From: Penelope pileata
Taxonomy: Eukaryota > Chordata > Aves > Galliformes > Cracidae
Reading direction: 5' to 3'
Length of the DNA stretch: 64,000 nucleotides
Assembly (NCBI GenBank): GCA_013396635.1
Contig: WBMW01005106.1
Location: 1,018,585-1,082,584, forward strand
Shown in pieces: positions 26,501 to 38,920 of this stretch. Numbering within the stretch: position 1 is the stretch's first letter; the number at the start of each line of letters is the position of its first letter. Under the pieces are notes generated by a model. It did no database searches and had not been told where the DNA came from. It worked only from the letters and a program-made list of their open reading frames with translations. The position numbers were made by a program, and so were the translations under genes.

Positions 26501-26835
26501 TATGTTTGCTCTAGGCTAATTTATCCACTTGAGGAAAAGAAGTTAGCCTATGAAAACCCTTTGCTGTTCTAACTATCTCCAGTATCTCAGCTAGCTTATT
26601 TAAAGCTAGAACAGATACCAGTGAGTGCACTGCCCCACAGGCTGCAATATTGATGTACACTGGAGTGTGAAGCCTGAGGTTCATGTTGACCAAAGTATAC
26701 TTTTCTTTTTAATATTTCTATGAAATGAGGCTGCTGGGTCACAGAGACTGTAGAGGGGATTGTGAGACTGGGAGCAAGAGTGTCTATGTCAAAGGAGGAC
26801 ACAGGCTCCCCTGCCCATGTGCACTCAGTCATGTA
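23549..26835. other. Non-coding stretch, inferred DLG2 intron
   Basis: No gene. A T run with TTA and TA repeats occupies 24048-24092. The 25640-25830 block is rich in TAATTA and ATTAGTTG-type homeodomain motifs and resembles conserved non-coding DNA (see findings). The remainder shows nothing distinctive. Confidence 0.6.
24048..24092. repeat. T run, (TTA)n and (TA)n low-complexity tract
   Basis: A T run of about 14, then GTTATTATTATTATT, then CATATATATATG. Confidence 0.85.
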
Positions 26836-27095
26836 CGGACAAGGGGAAATGGTTTCAAACTAGAAGAGGAGAGATTTAGGTTGGATTTAAGGAAAATGGT
26901 TTTTACAGTAAGGGTGGTGAAGCACTGGAACAAGTTGCCCAGCGAGGTGATGGAAGCCTCATCTCTGGAGATGTCAAGTGGGATGGGGCTCTGAGCACCC
27001 TGATCCAGCTGTAGGTGTCCCTGTTGACTGCAGGGGAGTTGGGCCAGATGGCCTTTAGAGGTCCCTTCCAACTTTGAGGATTCTGATTCTGTGTA
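26836..27095 (+). mobile_element. CR1 LINE 3' fragment, sense orientation
   Basis: CR1 3' end beginning near GGACAAGGGGAAATGGTTTC and ending with the CCCTTCCAACTT motif and a degenerate GATTCTGATTCTGTG tail. The + frame still reads like the end of CR1 ORF2 (RGNGFKLEEERFRLDLRKM, then RVVKHWNKLPSEV), so it comes from a subfamily in which this ORF2 terminus is recognisable. It is 5'-truncated. Confidence 0.93.
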
Positions 27096-27390
27096 TGGGG
27101 CAGGGGACAGTGGAATGTGCTGGAACCTGCTCCCCAGCTCTGTTAGCTTCTGTGACATGATGGGGAGTGAAGTGGGACACCTGGGGCCAGGGACCATGGA
27201 GTGGGATGTGTGCAGACATGCCCCTTTCCCAGGGACTGCTTGCTGTAGGTGACATTACCTCCTCTTGGACCGGCAAGTGGAGAAGGGGACATGAGGCAGT
27301 GTGCTCTAGGGTGTCTCACCATGTCCTTGCTGGTAAAGTGGGAAGAAAGCATCAGTCCTATCAAACTGAGGTGTAAGCAAGCCATTAGTT
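27096..27390. other. G-rich block, unclassified
   Basis: About 295 bases with many GGGG and AGGGG runs on the + strand but almost no CpG, abutting the CR1 3' end at 27095. It looks different from its AT-rich flanks. I recognise no coding frame, splice signals or repeat family. An unlisted repeat, an LTR fragment or simply GC-rich unique DNA are possible. Confidence 0.35.
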
Positions 27391-30300
27391 TTCCTTGCCT
27401 CTAGCAATATGTAGACAAAGATAGATAAACAGAGGAGGGTACATTGTCAGAGAAAAACCACTGTGATACTTATATCTGTTGCAGTGATTTTAAACTGACC
27501 CACAGAAACCCATTTATTTCCTCCCTGTCTGAGGCAAGTTTTACTGGGTGGACTTTATCAGAATGCAGACTTTCACTGCAGTTAAAATCACCATTTGATT
27601 GTCCTTTCCAAGGAAGCTTAAGAACCACCATTGTCACCTTACTACAGCCTGGAGGATATTGTTTCCAAAAAGTATGTCAGATTGGTCATTTGGATCAAAC
27701 CTGATTATTATCAAACCTCATTGCTTGAGGCTCCAAAACATACATTAGTAAGTAAATAGCTAGCTTAAAGCTTGAGAGAGGCCTGATGGTTCTGTCAGCT
27801 GACCTGATGCATCTGTGTGCTTAAATCAAAGCTATAATCATTGGAATTACTGTCAAATTAGCTTTTGAAATTGAACTGATCTATTTATAGTCCTCACATT
27901 GCTATTTGATGTCTCTTTCTAGCTTAATGATTTGGCTTATACTTTTTTTTTAATTATTATTTTATATTTCTTATTTACTCATTGATTTATACAACATCTT
28001 TTACAGCTGCAGCTGGGAGATATCATTAGGTATATTGTTTTTCTTGGAACGATTAAGCATGGCCTCTGGGAACTCTTGGTAATCCATCCATAGGAGATAG
28101 CTTATGACAAGAATAGTTCAGGGTGAAATTTCACTTGCATTACAAGGTGGTAGGTGTGACAGATTCATAGTGTTTTGTTTCATAAAGACCTGGCAGAGAG
28201 TGGCATCCCAAGGCTCCTTGGCACAGGGGTTACAGTAGCTGGAGTGACACTACACTCTGACCTGGCTGCCCTGCTGTTTGTTGAGCCTGGCCTTATAAGT
28301 CCCAACGTATCATGAACAGTGGCTACTATATCATGATAGCCAGTGTGTTCTTATTATGTCCAGGTCAGTTCTGCCTAGAGACATTGACACATTCAGCAAG
28401 TTGCAAAGATGTGGTAAAGGTATCTTTACCTCTTATACTGGGCACAATCTCAGTAAATCTGAAAACAATGCATTTATAGACAATGGGTGTTCTCACCTAC
28501 CATCAGCATCTATGATTTCACTGGTAGCTAGCTCCAAGCCAATACCATTGTGTGCTTTGAAGTCTGAAATGAAAATTTAGAACTTAGGGCTAGTTGTGTT
28601 ACTCTAGCAAATTATTTGATTCCTTGCATTTGTCCCTGTTGTATTGTCTAAGCACTGAAAGACAGTGGGCCATCATGCTGCACACCTCCTGAACTTTCCA
28701 AATACTTGCTGCGAGCAATAATACCAACCAGATTACATTGCAAAGATCTCATCTGAAATCTGCTCAAGCACACTTTAGCTGACACGAGCAAGAGTAATAC
28801 TGTTAAACAGCATTGAGAAAATGTGGTTCATACATTAATTTTAGACAATATACACATTATTTCAAAAACCTCCCAGTTCCAGAAAAGGGGATTATAGGAA
28901 AGATTATTCAGCATTAAGATGAGTGATGATGCTTTTTCTCCGTTTGACATGCAATGAAAAGTATATGTGACAAAACAGTAAGTCAACTAGCCGTGGAAAG
29001 ATAATCGCTAAATTAGTTTAGAGGCCAGGTAGGCAGCATCAACAGTTCCCAAGCATACAGTAGGATCATTGGGATGTTGATTTACAAAAGGAGATTGAAT
29101 ATTTCTAGCTTTCAGAAGATAAGAAAATGCTGCAGGTGCTGGAGAAGACAAGTTTGAATTTCTTTTCTGAAAATTATTGTTTTCACCTAGTAGGCACTGG
29201 ATGCCTGAATTGATGTGATGGCTATTTCAGCCTGGTTTTGATTCATGGGGAGTCTTTTTTGTCCTACTTTTTGAAAAGAGAATCACAGGCCCAAAAAATT
29301 CCCCAATGACTATACTCTACGGTCTCTGGTCAATGCTTGGATTTTAATTTAGTGTTTAACATTCCTCTAGTCAAATCTGATGCAGCAGTGCCCATTCACA
29401 TTTCTGCCTTTCAAGGCTGTCCACTCTTTGTTAGGAAGTTGCTGAGTTCTTTGATCTGGCAGTTCATCACAGGGTTGGTTATCAAGTTTAAGGCTTTCCC
29501 AGACACATATTCATTTCTTTTCTAGTCTATTCTTTTCACCTTCTTTATCTATAAATCTTGGCTATTTCCTCCCAAGGTTAGGCTATTTCAGGCTACAGAC
29601 TGAATATCAAGAGGTGACTCAGCTATAGCATTACCCACAGAAATCCACCATCCATTTTTGTAGCTATCTGGGAGGAAAGCAAGGGTATGAATCACATTTC
29701 CAGGGAGCATGGGTAGAGATGGAATTCAGTTTTGATTAACCTTCCCTGCACACTGAAGGAGCCTTTTTCTCTTTGGCATCATACACTAAAGTGGTAGCTT
29801 TATATGCAATGTTGCTTGGATTAATTTCTATGGGAGTATTTAGTTTACTGAACTTTTATTAACTTAAAATGTTATTTGGATGAAGTTTGTGGACCCAGTG
29901 ATACAGTTGTTGGTGATTTATGCTGCATCAATAAATACAGCAGTGCTTCCTACTGTGGTTCCATCAATTGCATTCAGCCTCAGCGCTCAACATGGGCACT
30001 CTGTAAAATTTTAGACTCCTGTCTGAGAGCAGAGGGAATGATAAGTATGCCTTACCATAACTAAATTTCTGACAAGAACAGGGAGTAAGGCAGGCTTTTC
30101 AGGACACCTAGAGGACAATCTACTTGGCTCAGGCACTTGTCAATCTCCAAAAGCAGAGAGAACTCAAGAGACTCCAAAGACATAAACAGTCTGCTTAAAT
30201 TAGGTGTCTTTTTCCTTTTGAGTAACGGAGAACCAAGAAAAGTCTACCCGCATAGCATCGAGCCACATAGCCCAGTTCTGGAAATGAGGTGTGTGAGTGG

Positions 30301-31666
30301 TCCTGAGTGAGGTCTAAACACAAGGAGCTAAGGTGAAAAGAAGGCATCATTTTTGTTGCTGCACCACTACCATGATGCTACTGCTAGTCTTGATCTCGTC
30401 TAGATTTTAAGCCTCTTAGAGATAATTAGACAGAGTTCAAGGAAAGGCTTAGTCAAGGCTGAAGTGAGTTGCAACAGGCCTTTAGGCTGGACATAGTTAC
30501 CACTTTCTCAGAATACATCCCTTGAGTATGTGAGAATTTGAAGATGAAGACAACATCTATGCTAAATCAGGTTATATTGAAAATTCATGCATCTATACGC
30601 TTTAGCAGCCATCAGGAACTTCCAGAAGTAGTAGACTGGGTGGCTATTTGATTCTTTAAATGTGTTTCAGGTGCCAGATTATGTCTACGACCATTAGGGA
30701 TTCAGTAGAATTTGTTTAAACTTGCTTTTATTGTGGTTATTTTGGTAGCATCTACTAATCCCATAATGTCTAAAAGACTTAATCATGCTCAGGAGCTAAC
30801 AATATGTAAGGCCCTGAGATCATGTAGGTTAAACATCTTGCTCTTTATCACACTGGTGTGTGCTTATGGCAAAGCAGGGAGTTAAAATAAATTGTGTGAG
30901 CCGCAGGCTTTTGACCAAGCCAGTGAACTCCTCCTATGCAAAGGGCAGCGAGCAAATTCTGCTGCACCAAGATTTTTCAAATGCAATTTCTCTTTTTTTC
31001 TTGTAATTAAATAATCTTCTTTTAGTAGTTTCTTTCTGTGTCCTATTTCTGCAGCTGGACCCTATGACATGTTACCTACATAGCTCTGAATTCTGTTTTG
31101 GGCATAAAGCTGTCAGAAGCTTCTTCTGAAAATTTGGCTAGAGGGCATAAATTCCCTTCCCCTCTCATGCCCTTCACCTTGAACTTATTTATGTGGAGAT
31201 TGTACAGGAGCTGGAAAAAAATCTGTAGTAAAATAAGGAGGGAGTGAAAGATTCTTCTTATGTGCAAGATGAAGACATTGCAGGCTGTCCAGGGTGCCAC
31301 TTGGCTAACTTTGAGGTCCAGGGCTTAAAAGAACATAAAACTATATATCAGGAAAACATTAACACAAGAATTTTGAGATTATTTCAACAGAGATATGAAG
31401 AAGTTGTTATATTTTATTTTAATGGGAAGCCCAGAGAAATAATAGCAAATGGCATCACATTAATTTTAGTATTTTACTAAGGATATAACTCAAATATCAA
31501 GCTAAAAGCTGATCAATATATTTTTCTAGAATATGGGGTGCCAGACGTGAAATGCACTGGGAGGTTTGTGAGAAAGATCAGGTCCCATTCCTAAAATCAA
31601 GTAAACAGCTTGTGATAGAGGAAGACAAATAAATGCATTCATATAGGGAAAAATACGTAGGGAAAT

Positions 31667-31718
31667 GCTGTAGGTGGTGGAGCACAAAGCTGCACGCTGT
31701 AGGTGGTAGAGCACAAAG
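31667..31718. repeat. 23-base direct duplication, 6-base spacer
   Basis: GCTGTAGGTGGTGGAGCAC at 31667 onward is repeated from 31696 with a single mismatch. The 23-base units are 29 bases apart. Confidence 0.9.
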
Positions 31719-32949
31719 ATTCAATGAGCACGAAGATGCGTTTGCTCAGATTATGGAAATCAAATGTTTCAGATCAGTGTCTAAAAATGACTTTAAAATA
31801 TTAACTGCTATTACTTTTTCGTCACTCGGGGCTTTCAGACTGAAGATTCACATAGCGTGTCCTTACTGAAAGGTAAGATGTACTTGTAGTGCAGCTGCAA
31901 CACAGCGAGAATTGGAAGTTGTATTAAGAACATTGACATCCTGAGAGTGATCACTGGGAACAATGCCATAAATACCAGTCTGCAGATGAGTAAAGTGAGG
32001 GGTGGACCTGTTTACCACACCTGGCAATCTGAAGGAGAGGTCCTGAGAGTTCCCAAAGGTGGCTCTTACTGCTGTCACCTTGTTTTCTAGCACAGAGAAA
32101 TAACATTCTCCATGCTATTTGCTATGCAATAATGAAATAATGAATAAACGAATCATCCTTGTAGTAGCAGAAGCCAGGAAATGAAAAGTAAGTTGTGATC
32201 TGTTTTGGTCTCAAATGTTTCCTGGTTCTAATAATACAAAAAAGATTTTTCCCATTTGAGCTGCTTAGGATAAAATAAAGAGATAAGGTGCTTTATGCAT
32301 AAACTTCAATTTTCATTCTGATTTTAACAATTAGCATTGAATTTTGTGCTAATTATCTGAAAAAAAACATTCAGAGATTATTTTTATATATATATAAGAT
32401 CCATGGTAATAGGAATATGTTGCCATAGACACATCTGTTCAATATGACACCAGAACACTGCTGAATAAAGAAATCAACTAAAGTTGAATTTCACAATGCC
32501 CTGAAATTATGCACTTGTGAAAAATTAATTATAGCTCTTTCACTGAAGCGGTGGTCCTGTGATGTTGATTCTAAAATATTCAACAAGCTATTTCAGTGCA
32601 GAGGGCTGTCAAATGACAGAGAAAACTAATGTATCAGGAAGTACTAAGAAATGTATAAAAGTTTTAATTATAGCAAGTGACCAACATTTCAGAGCTTAGC
32701 TTGAACACAGCTTAATTTTGAGTTTTACAGTTACATTTATAGCTTCAAAATTTCTGCATCTCTTACAGAAATCCATCTTGCAAATTGGCATGACATTCTA
32801 CTGAAACACAGGGGAAGAAGTAGAGAACAATGCAAAGTAAAAGTACGAAATGACAGCTTTCTGGTACAGACAGTAACAACCGGGGAGTTGCAAACTTTTC
32901 CAGATTGTTCCAGTCTTGTGCTTTTTTTGGTGTGGATTAGCAAGGGGAT

Positions 32950-33060
32950 ACATATGGATTTGGGCCAGAAGGCCTGGGCTATCATCTAGGCTGACTTCCT
33001 GGCCAGAACTCTTCAGAAATCAGCAGGCAACAATCATCTGCCCATTTAGTGCACTTTGTG
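32950..33060 (-). mobile_element. Probable ancient CR1 3' fragment, antisense
   Basis: GGGCCAGAAGGCC, then ATCATCTAGGCTGACTTCCTG, resembles the segment near the 3' end of old sauropsid CR1 copies (GGCCAGAAGG...ATCATCTAGTCTGAC). No terminal tail remains and the far end is indistinct. It is too diverged for a firm subfamily call. Confidence 0.45.
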
Positions 33061-33493
33061 GTTCAGCTTGTTCTTCCAAGAGCATTGTGTACAGCAGCAG
33101 CATCCATTAATAAGCAGACTTCCAAAGCAGGGTTTAGAGAGATACATTTTTATCACTAAAGAGCAAATGTGCATGCAAGTGTAGTCTCAACTATTACGTT
33201 TAATTCCCATTACCTTAATACATCACAGGTTTTTGTGAAGGAACAAAAGTCATCAAAGGTGGGGAGATGAACCACACTCCTGTGTTGGTTTGGTGGAGGA
33301 TGGAAATAGCCCTTCCTATGGTGTGTGTTTATTTTTTTATTTCACTTATTTCTCTCTCTTCAGACTCTGATTGAAAAAAAAAAAAACCATATCTCTCCAG
33401 CTCACAAGAGACTAATCCAAATGCGTTTCTCTATTTTGGAGACATGAGCCCCCGCTTACAAGAGATCCTCCTATCCTCCTCTCTAGCAATAAG

Positions 33494-33604
33494 AGAAGAA
33501 TCTTCTTCTTCTTCAAGACCAGTTGGACTGGTCTTGCTGAGTCCCTAACTCTTGGTGGCCTTTCCTCAATTCTGACTGATAAACACAAGCAGGAGTATCT
33601 CCTG
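33494..33604. repeat. Cluster of three short inverted repeats
   Basis: AGAAGA/TCTTCT at 33494-33506, CAAGACCAGT/ACTGGTCTTG at 33514-33536 (10-base arms, 3-base loop) and CAGGAG/CTCCTG at 33590-33604 are each perfect inverted repeats. A TTC run lies between the first two. Confidence 0.85.
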
Positions 33605-34897
33605 TCCACCTGCCCTTCAAATATACTTCTATTAGAAATAAGGAATATGTTTGTCATTGAAATGAGGACCAAACTCCATGACTTTCAGAGCAATCACCAC
33701 TGCTTTACATACTTTCTATAATTTTTGCAGCACTGACGGGAGTACACTTCATGTAGGAACTAAATTAGGAAACCATGCTTGGTTTAAAGGTATTCAAGGT
33801 ATCCAAAACTTCAGGCTTAAGTTTTTTGAAATTGTTCGGAATGTAGTTTTCTTTTGATCAGAACACTGTCTGATGATGACACATGATGCCCTGAAGCTGT
33901 ATCCAGTGTCCCAGTCATTGTGATTGGACAGGTATTCACAAACACCTGTTACAGCACACTTCAGTCTGCAGATTCCACTTTGAACGTGGTGATGAGCAGT
34001 GATAGAAAAAGATGCTCTCAGGCACTATTATTCTGCTTTTGTGGAAGAGTCAAAGTAAAGCTGTTAATCTGCCAGAATACCAGGGAGCACCAGATCCTTG
34101 TAATTGTGGTTTACATACAAACTCAATAGCATAAGGTATTAATATTCACTTTGTACTTTAAAGAGCATTAGTAAAATTAATTGGAATTAACATGATGGTA
34201 TTGCCTTTGGCAGATCTAAATTTTCACTCAGTGTATATCATATTTTATTTTGATTTTATATATTCTCTCAGCCAAATTCTCATATTTTATAGGACCATAG
34301 ATCTTTATGATACTGCTGGAATTTAAAGGATTGCTTGTACTGTGATTGACAGTGGACTCTGTATTTGTTTTCCTGAGAGATTTGATGTTATTTCTGGTTA
34401 ATGTGCAAAATGGGGCTTGCTATAACTACTTTGGGTCAAGGGGAGTGCTATTTGTAAAACTATTTAACTCAAGTATTAAGGGAACAGAATATTTTCCCCT
34501 TAGATAAATATGGCTCTAGTCAATTGATATTCTGCTGTCAGCGTGCATGTTTCATTCAGTCTTGTCCTCCATGTAAAAGAGATATTGACCCTGCGTACTG
34601 CTCTGAGAGAATAACTTTGCATATAGATATAAGTGAATGTTTGTAGACAGCCCCATAGCCACAGACTGCCAGAGCTTCTAGCTTCTATAAATGGTTACAG
34701 AGAAACAGCGCTAAAGTCATTTAGCTTGTGAAATATCATCAGATTATAGCAGTAATTTGCATTTCGTAAGATATTTCAACTGAACACTTTCTCTGAATTT
34801 ATCTGATCTTTACTGCATGTGATTGAAGGGAATTTTGAAGTGAGAAGAAGACATCTCTGGAAGAAATGTACAAGGCTTAGTATTTAAAGGGAACTTC

Positions 34898-34998
34898 TAA
34901 CTGCATGGAAATAATAGAATGAGTTAAATAATATCAGTGCAAAAAATTCCTTTAACTGCCTGGAAATAATACTCTTGCTTAGATAATATCAGAGTAAA
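34898..34998. repeat. 46-base imperfect direct duplication
   Basis: Copies at 34898-34943 and 34953-34998 both begin TAACTGC.TGGAAATAATA and share AATATCAG near the end. About 36 of 46 positions match, so this is an old duplication. Confidence 0.8.
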
Positions 34999-35840
34999 TG
35001 TTGCTTTTCAGGCATGCAATTTGTTGAAAATGTTTTGTGAGCTAATATTTTCAGTGATAAAAAGTTGAAGTGAATCATTTTGACTTTAGGCTCATTTTGA
35101 TAGTGAAATCTTTTAGTTTGGTGTTGTCATTTATATTTTTTTTACAATATTAAACTAGTATTAGGTATTAATATTGTACATGATATTGTTTGTATAGTCA
35201 GAATTTTTCTTTGTGAAAACAAAACATGCCAGTGCTTTAAAGTGAAAAAATCTCTATAGGCATTGTCAAATTTTGGCTTTCTTTGCCAAATTCTCCACAG
35301 CTGAAGTTGTTGCAGAATCCAGTGTACAGAAAACAACAATCATGCCTCGTTCATGGCATTGGATGTAATGTGTTTCCTTGAACCTAGAACAACAAAACTG
35401 TTGTTCAGTCAGTGCCTGTTGGATGTCACTACACGGTGCAAAAATAAAAAGAAAAGGCTACTTTTCATGATCCCATTGGTTGGAGACTAAATGTTGAGAT
35501 AGGTCTTCCCAGTATCAGTTTTCAGAAACAGCAACTGAGGTGCTCAGAACAACAGTGGATTTAAAAACATTGTCTGATCGACTGGGCACAATGTAAAGGA
35601 TGTAGCTACTTGCTGCTCAGGAGTAATTTTGTTTTAGGAATCTTGCTTGATCTCCTTAGGAAAGAGGATATTATTCACCTTATTTTAGCAATTTAGAAAT
35701 AATATTACAATTGGTGTGTAGGAGGAATAGGGGAATGTAACAGAAAGAGGGGGGAGGAATAAGCAGGAGCAGTGCTCTTCTCATTATGCTCACAAGTATG
35801 TGAAAATTAACTTCTTACTGGTTCCAATCAGCTGTTTGCT

Positions 35841-35911
35841 ACACATATATTTACATGTATGTATGTGTATATATACACATGTATATCTCAGGGTGTATGT
35901 ATGTATATCTC
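35841..35911. repeat. (TATG)n/(TA)n microsatellite
   Basis: Interrupted TATG, TGTA and TATA units, as in CATGTATGTATGTGTATATA and GTGTATGTATGTATAT. Confidence 0.85.
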
Positions 35912-37607
35912 TCAGGCACCATTTCTACTGGTGCCTAAGTTTTAAAACTCATTCTGAGTATTTAGTGGAGTAAAGTAAAATTGCATCACATCTGCTGTAA
36001 GACAGCAACAGCAGAGCAGCATCAGTTTATGAGTGACTGAAGGTGATGGAGAATGGAACCTTTCTTCCCAAGGCACTGCTGCTCCTGGATGCCACACTTC
36101 AGGGCAGTGCAATTTACAGCCATCAACAGTGATAGCAGAGTAATGAACAGAAAAGCTAAGTTACAGACATAGCTAGAAAGTGCTTGTTTAGGGAAAGACA
36201 CACATCTTTCTTTAATGGGTGTTTAGAAAATGAAACAGTTCTGTATGGACTAGTGGAAGAGAAATGCAGCTGAAAATGTTTTGACTAGATGGCTAAAAGA
36301 GGAGCAGAGGTAAGAAATGAAAACATTGGTAAAACTCTAATGGAAAAGTCAGTTGTGGGAGGTCTTTTTGCTGATGCTATTGTTCCTACTAGGATAAACT
36401 TTTAAAGTCTTAGACTGGGGTTTATTTGTATGATTTGGGTAGTTCTAGAGTAAAAAGTATCTAGGTTGGCAGTGTCTTCAAATGTTGGAGTCATAGTTCC
36501 CAGCTGAGATACATACATAGCACACACTACTGACTTTCACAGAGATAGGATGCTGACAAACATATCTGTAACATTAGGTGTATAGCTGTATGTAGGTAAT
36601 ATGGACACCTGATTTAAGTATACTTTTCCTGGATTCCATAGACATTCACAAACTGTACTTGTAAAAGCTCTAATTAGCTATATACACATATATTCACACC
36701 TGCAGAAGCTTATTTGTCTGTATCTAAAAGTGAATTATCTCCATTAAGATTTTTTTCCTTCTTCATTTTCGTAATATACTTATTTTAAATATTTTCTCGA
36801 GGTAGGAAAAGTATGAATCAGCTTATTAGAATAACTAGATTACCTATTTATTCTTTATTGAGTCCAATATTTTGCTTTTGATTTAGAAGGCTTCTGGAAA
36901 TATCTTGAATCTCAGCTTGAAATCATTAAAACATAGAAAATGTTACAAATCCCTTGTAAATAGTTTCAATAATTACTTATACTTTGTGTTAAAAACATAA
37001 AAGCTTGAAGGAACTTTTCAAGAACTATTAAAATGTAAACATTTTCAAAATGAGGTACTTATCTATTTGGATGGATTTCTAGCTGTGCTTTATGTATTAA
37101 GCTGAAAACTGCTGTCAGTTGAATGAAGAGGAATAGTTACAGCTTGATTAGTGAATATCCATCATTGTACTTTCCAGGTATTGTGAAAACTGACACTTTT
37201 GCTTGTGTAATGAAAATTACACTAATACAGTCTAAACCCGTGTTCTCATGAAAACCTAGGTTACTTGCACCATTACAACATTTTATCTCATATTTCTCAA
37301 TCTAGCAATAGGTTTCATTTTAATAGTTTCCTCCACTAAAATCACACTACAGAAAATAAAATTCTAGGTGTTTTGACACATACATCAAGTACAATATAAA
37401 GTCAAAGTTGTTCTTATAGAAATCTACAATAAGAAATTTATTTATTTATTTTCATACAGAAACACTACAATAATTTCCTGGATAAAAACTGTTGGAGGTT
37501 TATTTTTAAGTACTGTAATAAATGCTGTTGAACTTTGGAGGTTCAGTCCTTCTTCATTCATGCTGTTACCATGGAAATGTGGATTTTAGGCTTAAATGAA
37601 TTAGCTT

Positions 37608-37635
37608 AGTTCATAAATTATAGTTCATAAATTAT
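37608..37635. repeat. Perfect 14-base tandem duplication
   Basis: AGTTCATAAATTAT is present twice head to tail without mismatch. Confidence 0.95.
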
Positions 37636-37773
37636 AAAAGCAAAATGTTAATTCATAACTGGGGGTTGATGGCAAATCATGAAAAGATAGACATAATTTT
37701 TTCCAAGTTTCTTTTTCCAAAAGTTTTCCAAACAATCATGATAATTTTTTTAAGGGATTTTTTTTTTATAAGG

Positions 37774-37882
37774 CTTGATCTAGCATCTGACCTAGTGGTT
37801 GGCAACCCTGCCCATAGCAGGTGGGCTGGAACTAGACGATCTTTGAAGTCTTTTCCAACCCAGGCCATTCTATGATTCTATG
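37774..37882 (+). mobile_element. Short CR1 3' end, sense orientation
   Basis: About 110 bases of a CR1 3' terminus: GGTTGGCAACCCTGCCCAT, GGCTGGAACTAGACGATCTT, TTTTCCAACCCAGGCC and a tail of two ATTCTATG units. Severely 5'-truncated. Confidence 0.95.
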
Positions 37883-38631
37883 AAAAAACAAGCATAGACT
37901 TCTAATCATCTTGGCTTTTCACCTTGTCTTTATCTCTACATCTACCTACACAGGCAGTCAAAGGCAGTGTATATCAATTAGAAAGGCCAACTACCTTGTG
38001 AATTAATTTCTATAGGGAGTAACAGTGAAGATTCTCCCTTTCTTATTTTGCTCATGGTATCTTGTCTCACTCTTTCACTTTGCATACATGCATATCCCTA
38101 TAACAATACAGAATAAATGGGAATCTCTATGTAGTCTACTGTCAAGGGGACAATCTTAACCTACAAAGGTGAAAGTATAAAAAGAAACACACCTAGATGA
38201 CAAGGCTTCAATGTACATTTGTCCTTGCAGTGCTTTACAGCTGTAGATTGTAGATTTAGCAATAAATGCTCATTTATTGGTCATTATGACACCTCCCAGA
38301 AGCTGGAAATTTAAAAACCAATTTTTCTAAATCGATCTCATTTGGATGAAAGAAGAATAGAGGGCCATCTAAAGCAAAGATAGTTCTTCCTTAATGAGAG
38401 GTGTTGAAGGACAGGTTACACAAGCATTTGCCAAGAACAGTCTAAGTGTTTTGGAGATGTATTAGTCATCAATTTGAGTGAAATCCAGGAAATTCAACTG
38501 CAGATCCTCAGAGTTGAGACATTGGGTCTCTCAATGTAAGTGGTCATGGAGTCAGGTCTTGTCAGTCAGCTGGATATGATGAGGCATTGGATAAACCTGA
38601 TCCACAGGTTACAGCTACAGCAGAAGAAAAA
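37883..38631. other. Non-coding gap between two CR1 copies
   Basis: About 750 bases of AT-rich sequence between a sense CR1 and an antisense CR1. I see no gene, repeat or RNA in it. Confidence 0.6.
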
Positions 38632-38920
38632 TCATAAATATGACAAGTTGGAAGGGACCCACAGGGATCGTTAAGGTGGCTCCACAGACGACCACCCAAA
38701 ATCCAAACCCTATGTCTGGGAGCAATGTCCAAATGCTTCTTGAACTCTGGCAGCGTGGGGCCGTGCCCACTGCCCTGGGCAGCCTGTTCCATGCCCACCA
38801 CCCTCTGGTGAAGAACCTTTCCCTAACCCCCACCTGACCCTCCCCTGACGCAGCTCCATGCCATTCTCTCAGTTCCTATCACTGTCATCAGAGAGAGGAG
38901 ATCAGTGCCTGCCTCTGGGA
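38632..38920 (-). mobile_element. CR1 LINE 3' fragment, antisense
   Basis: Runs from a degraded tail (AAATCATAAATATGAC) through GTTGGAAGGGACCCACAGGG to GGGCAGCCTGTTCCATGCCC, CTCTGGTGAAGAACCTTTCC and AGATCAGTGCCTGCCTCTGG. This is the order expected for the CR1 3' end and C-terminal ORF2 read on the minus strand. A 5'-truncated, non-coding relic. Confidence 0.93.

Larger units (their letters stand above)
27096..32949. other. Non-coding stretch, inferred DLG2 intron
   Basis: The first ~300 bases (27096-27390) are unusually G-rich and repeat-like but unassigned. The rest is AT-rich without genes. A 23-base near-perfect duplication lies at 31667-31718, and a TA run at 32383-32398. The 27780-27910 block is AT-rich with TGTCAAATTAG- and TAATCATTGG-type motifs and may be regulatory, which cannot be tested here. 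Confidence 0.6.
33111..37773. other. Non-coding stretch, inferred DLG2 intron
   Basis: No gene. It contains three small inverted repeats at 33494-33604, a two-copy 46-base duplication at 34898-34998, a TATG microsatellite at 35841-35911 and a perfect 14-base tandem duplication at 37608-37635. The 33230-33700 block, with AATAAA-type signals on the minus strand, could be an old LTR fragment, but no paired end was found. Confidence 0.6.

Noticed and set aside
31244..31480. + frame containing YVQDED as the DLG2 second exon
   Set aside because: The resemblance to KYRYQDED is only a few residues, the rest does not match, and it lies upstream of the alpha exon without a suitable acceptor.
33230..33700. 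LTR fragment with AATAAA signals
   Set aside because: No TG...CA ends, target duplication or primer-binding site were found; left unclassified.
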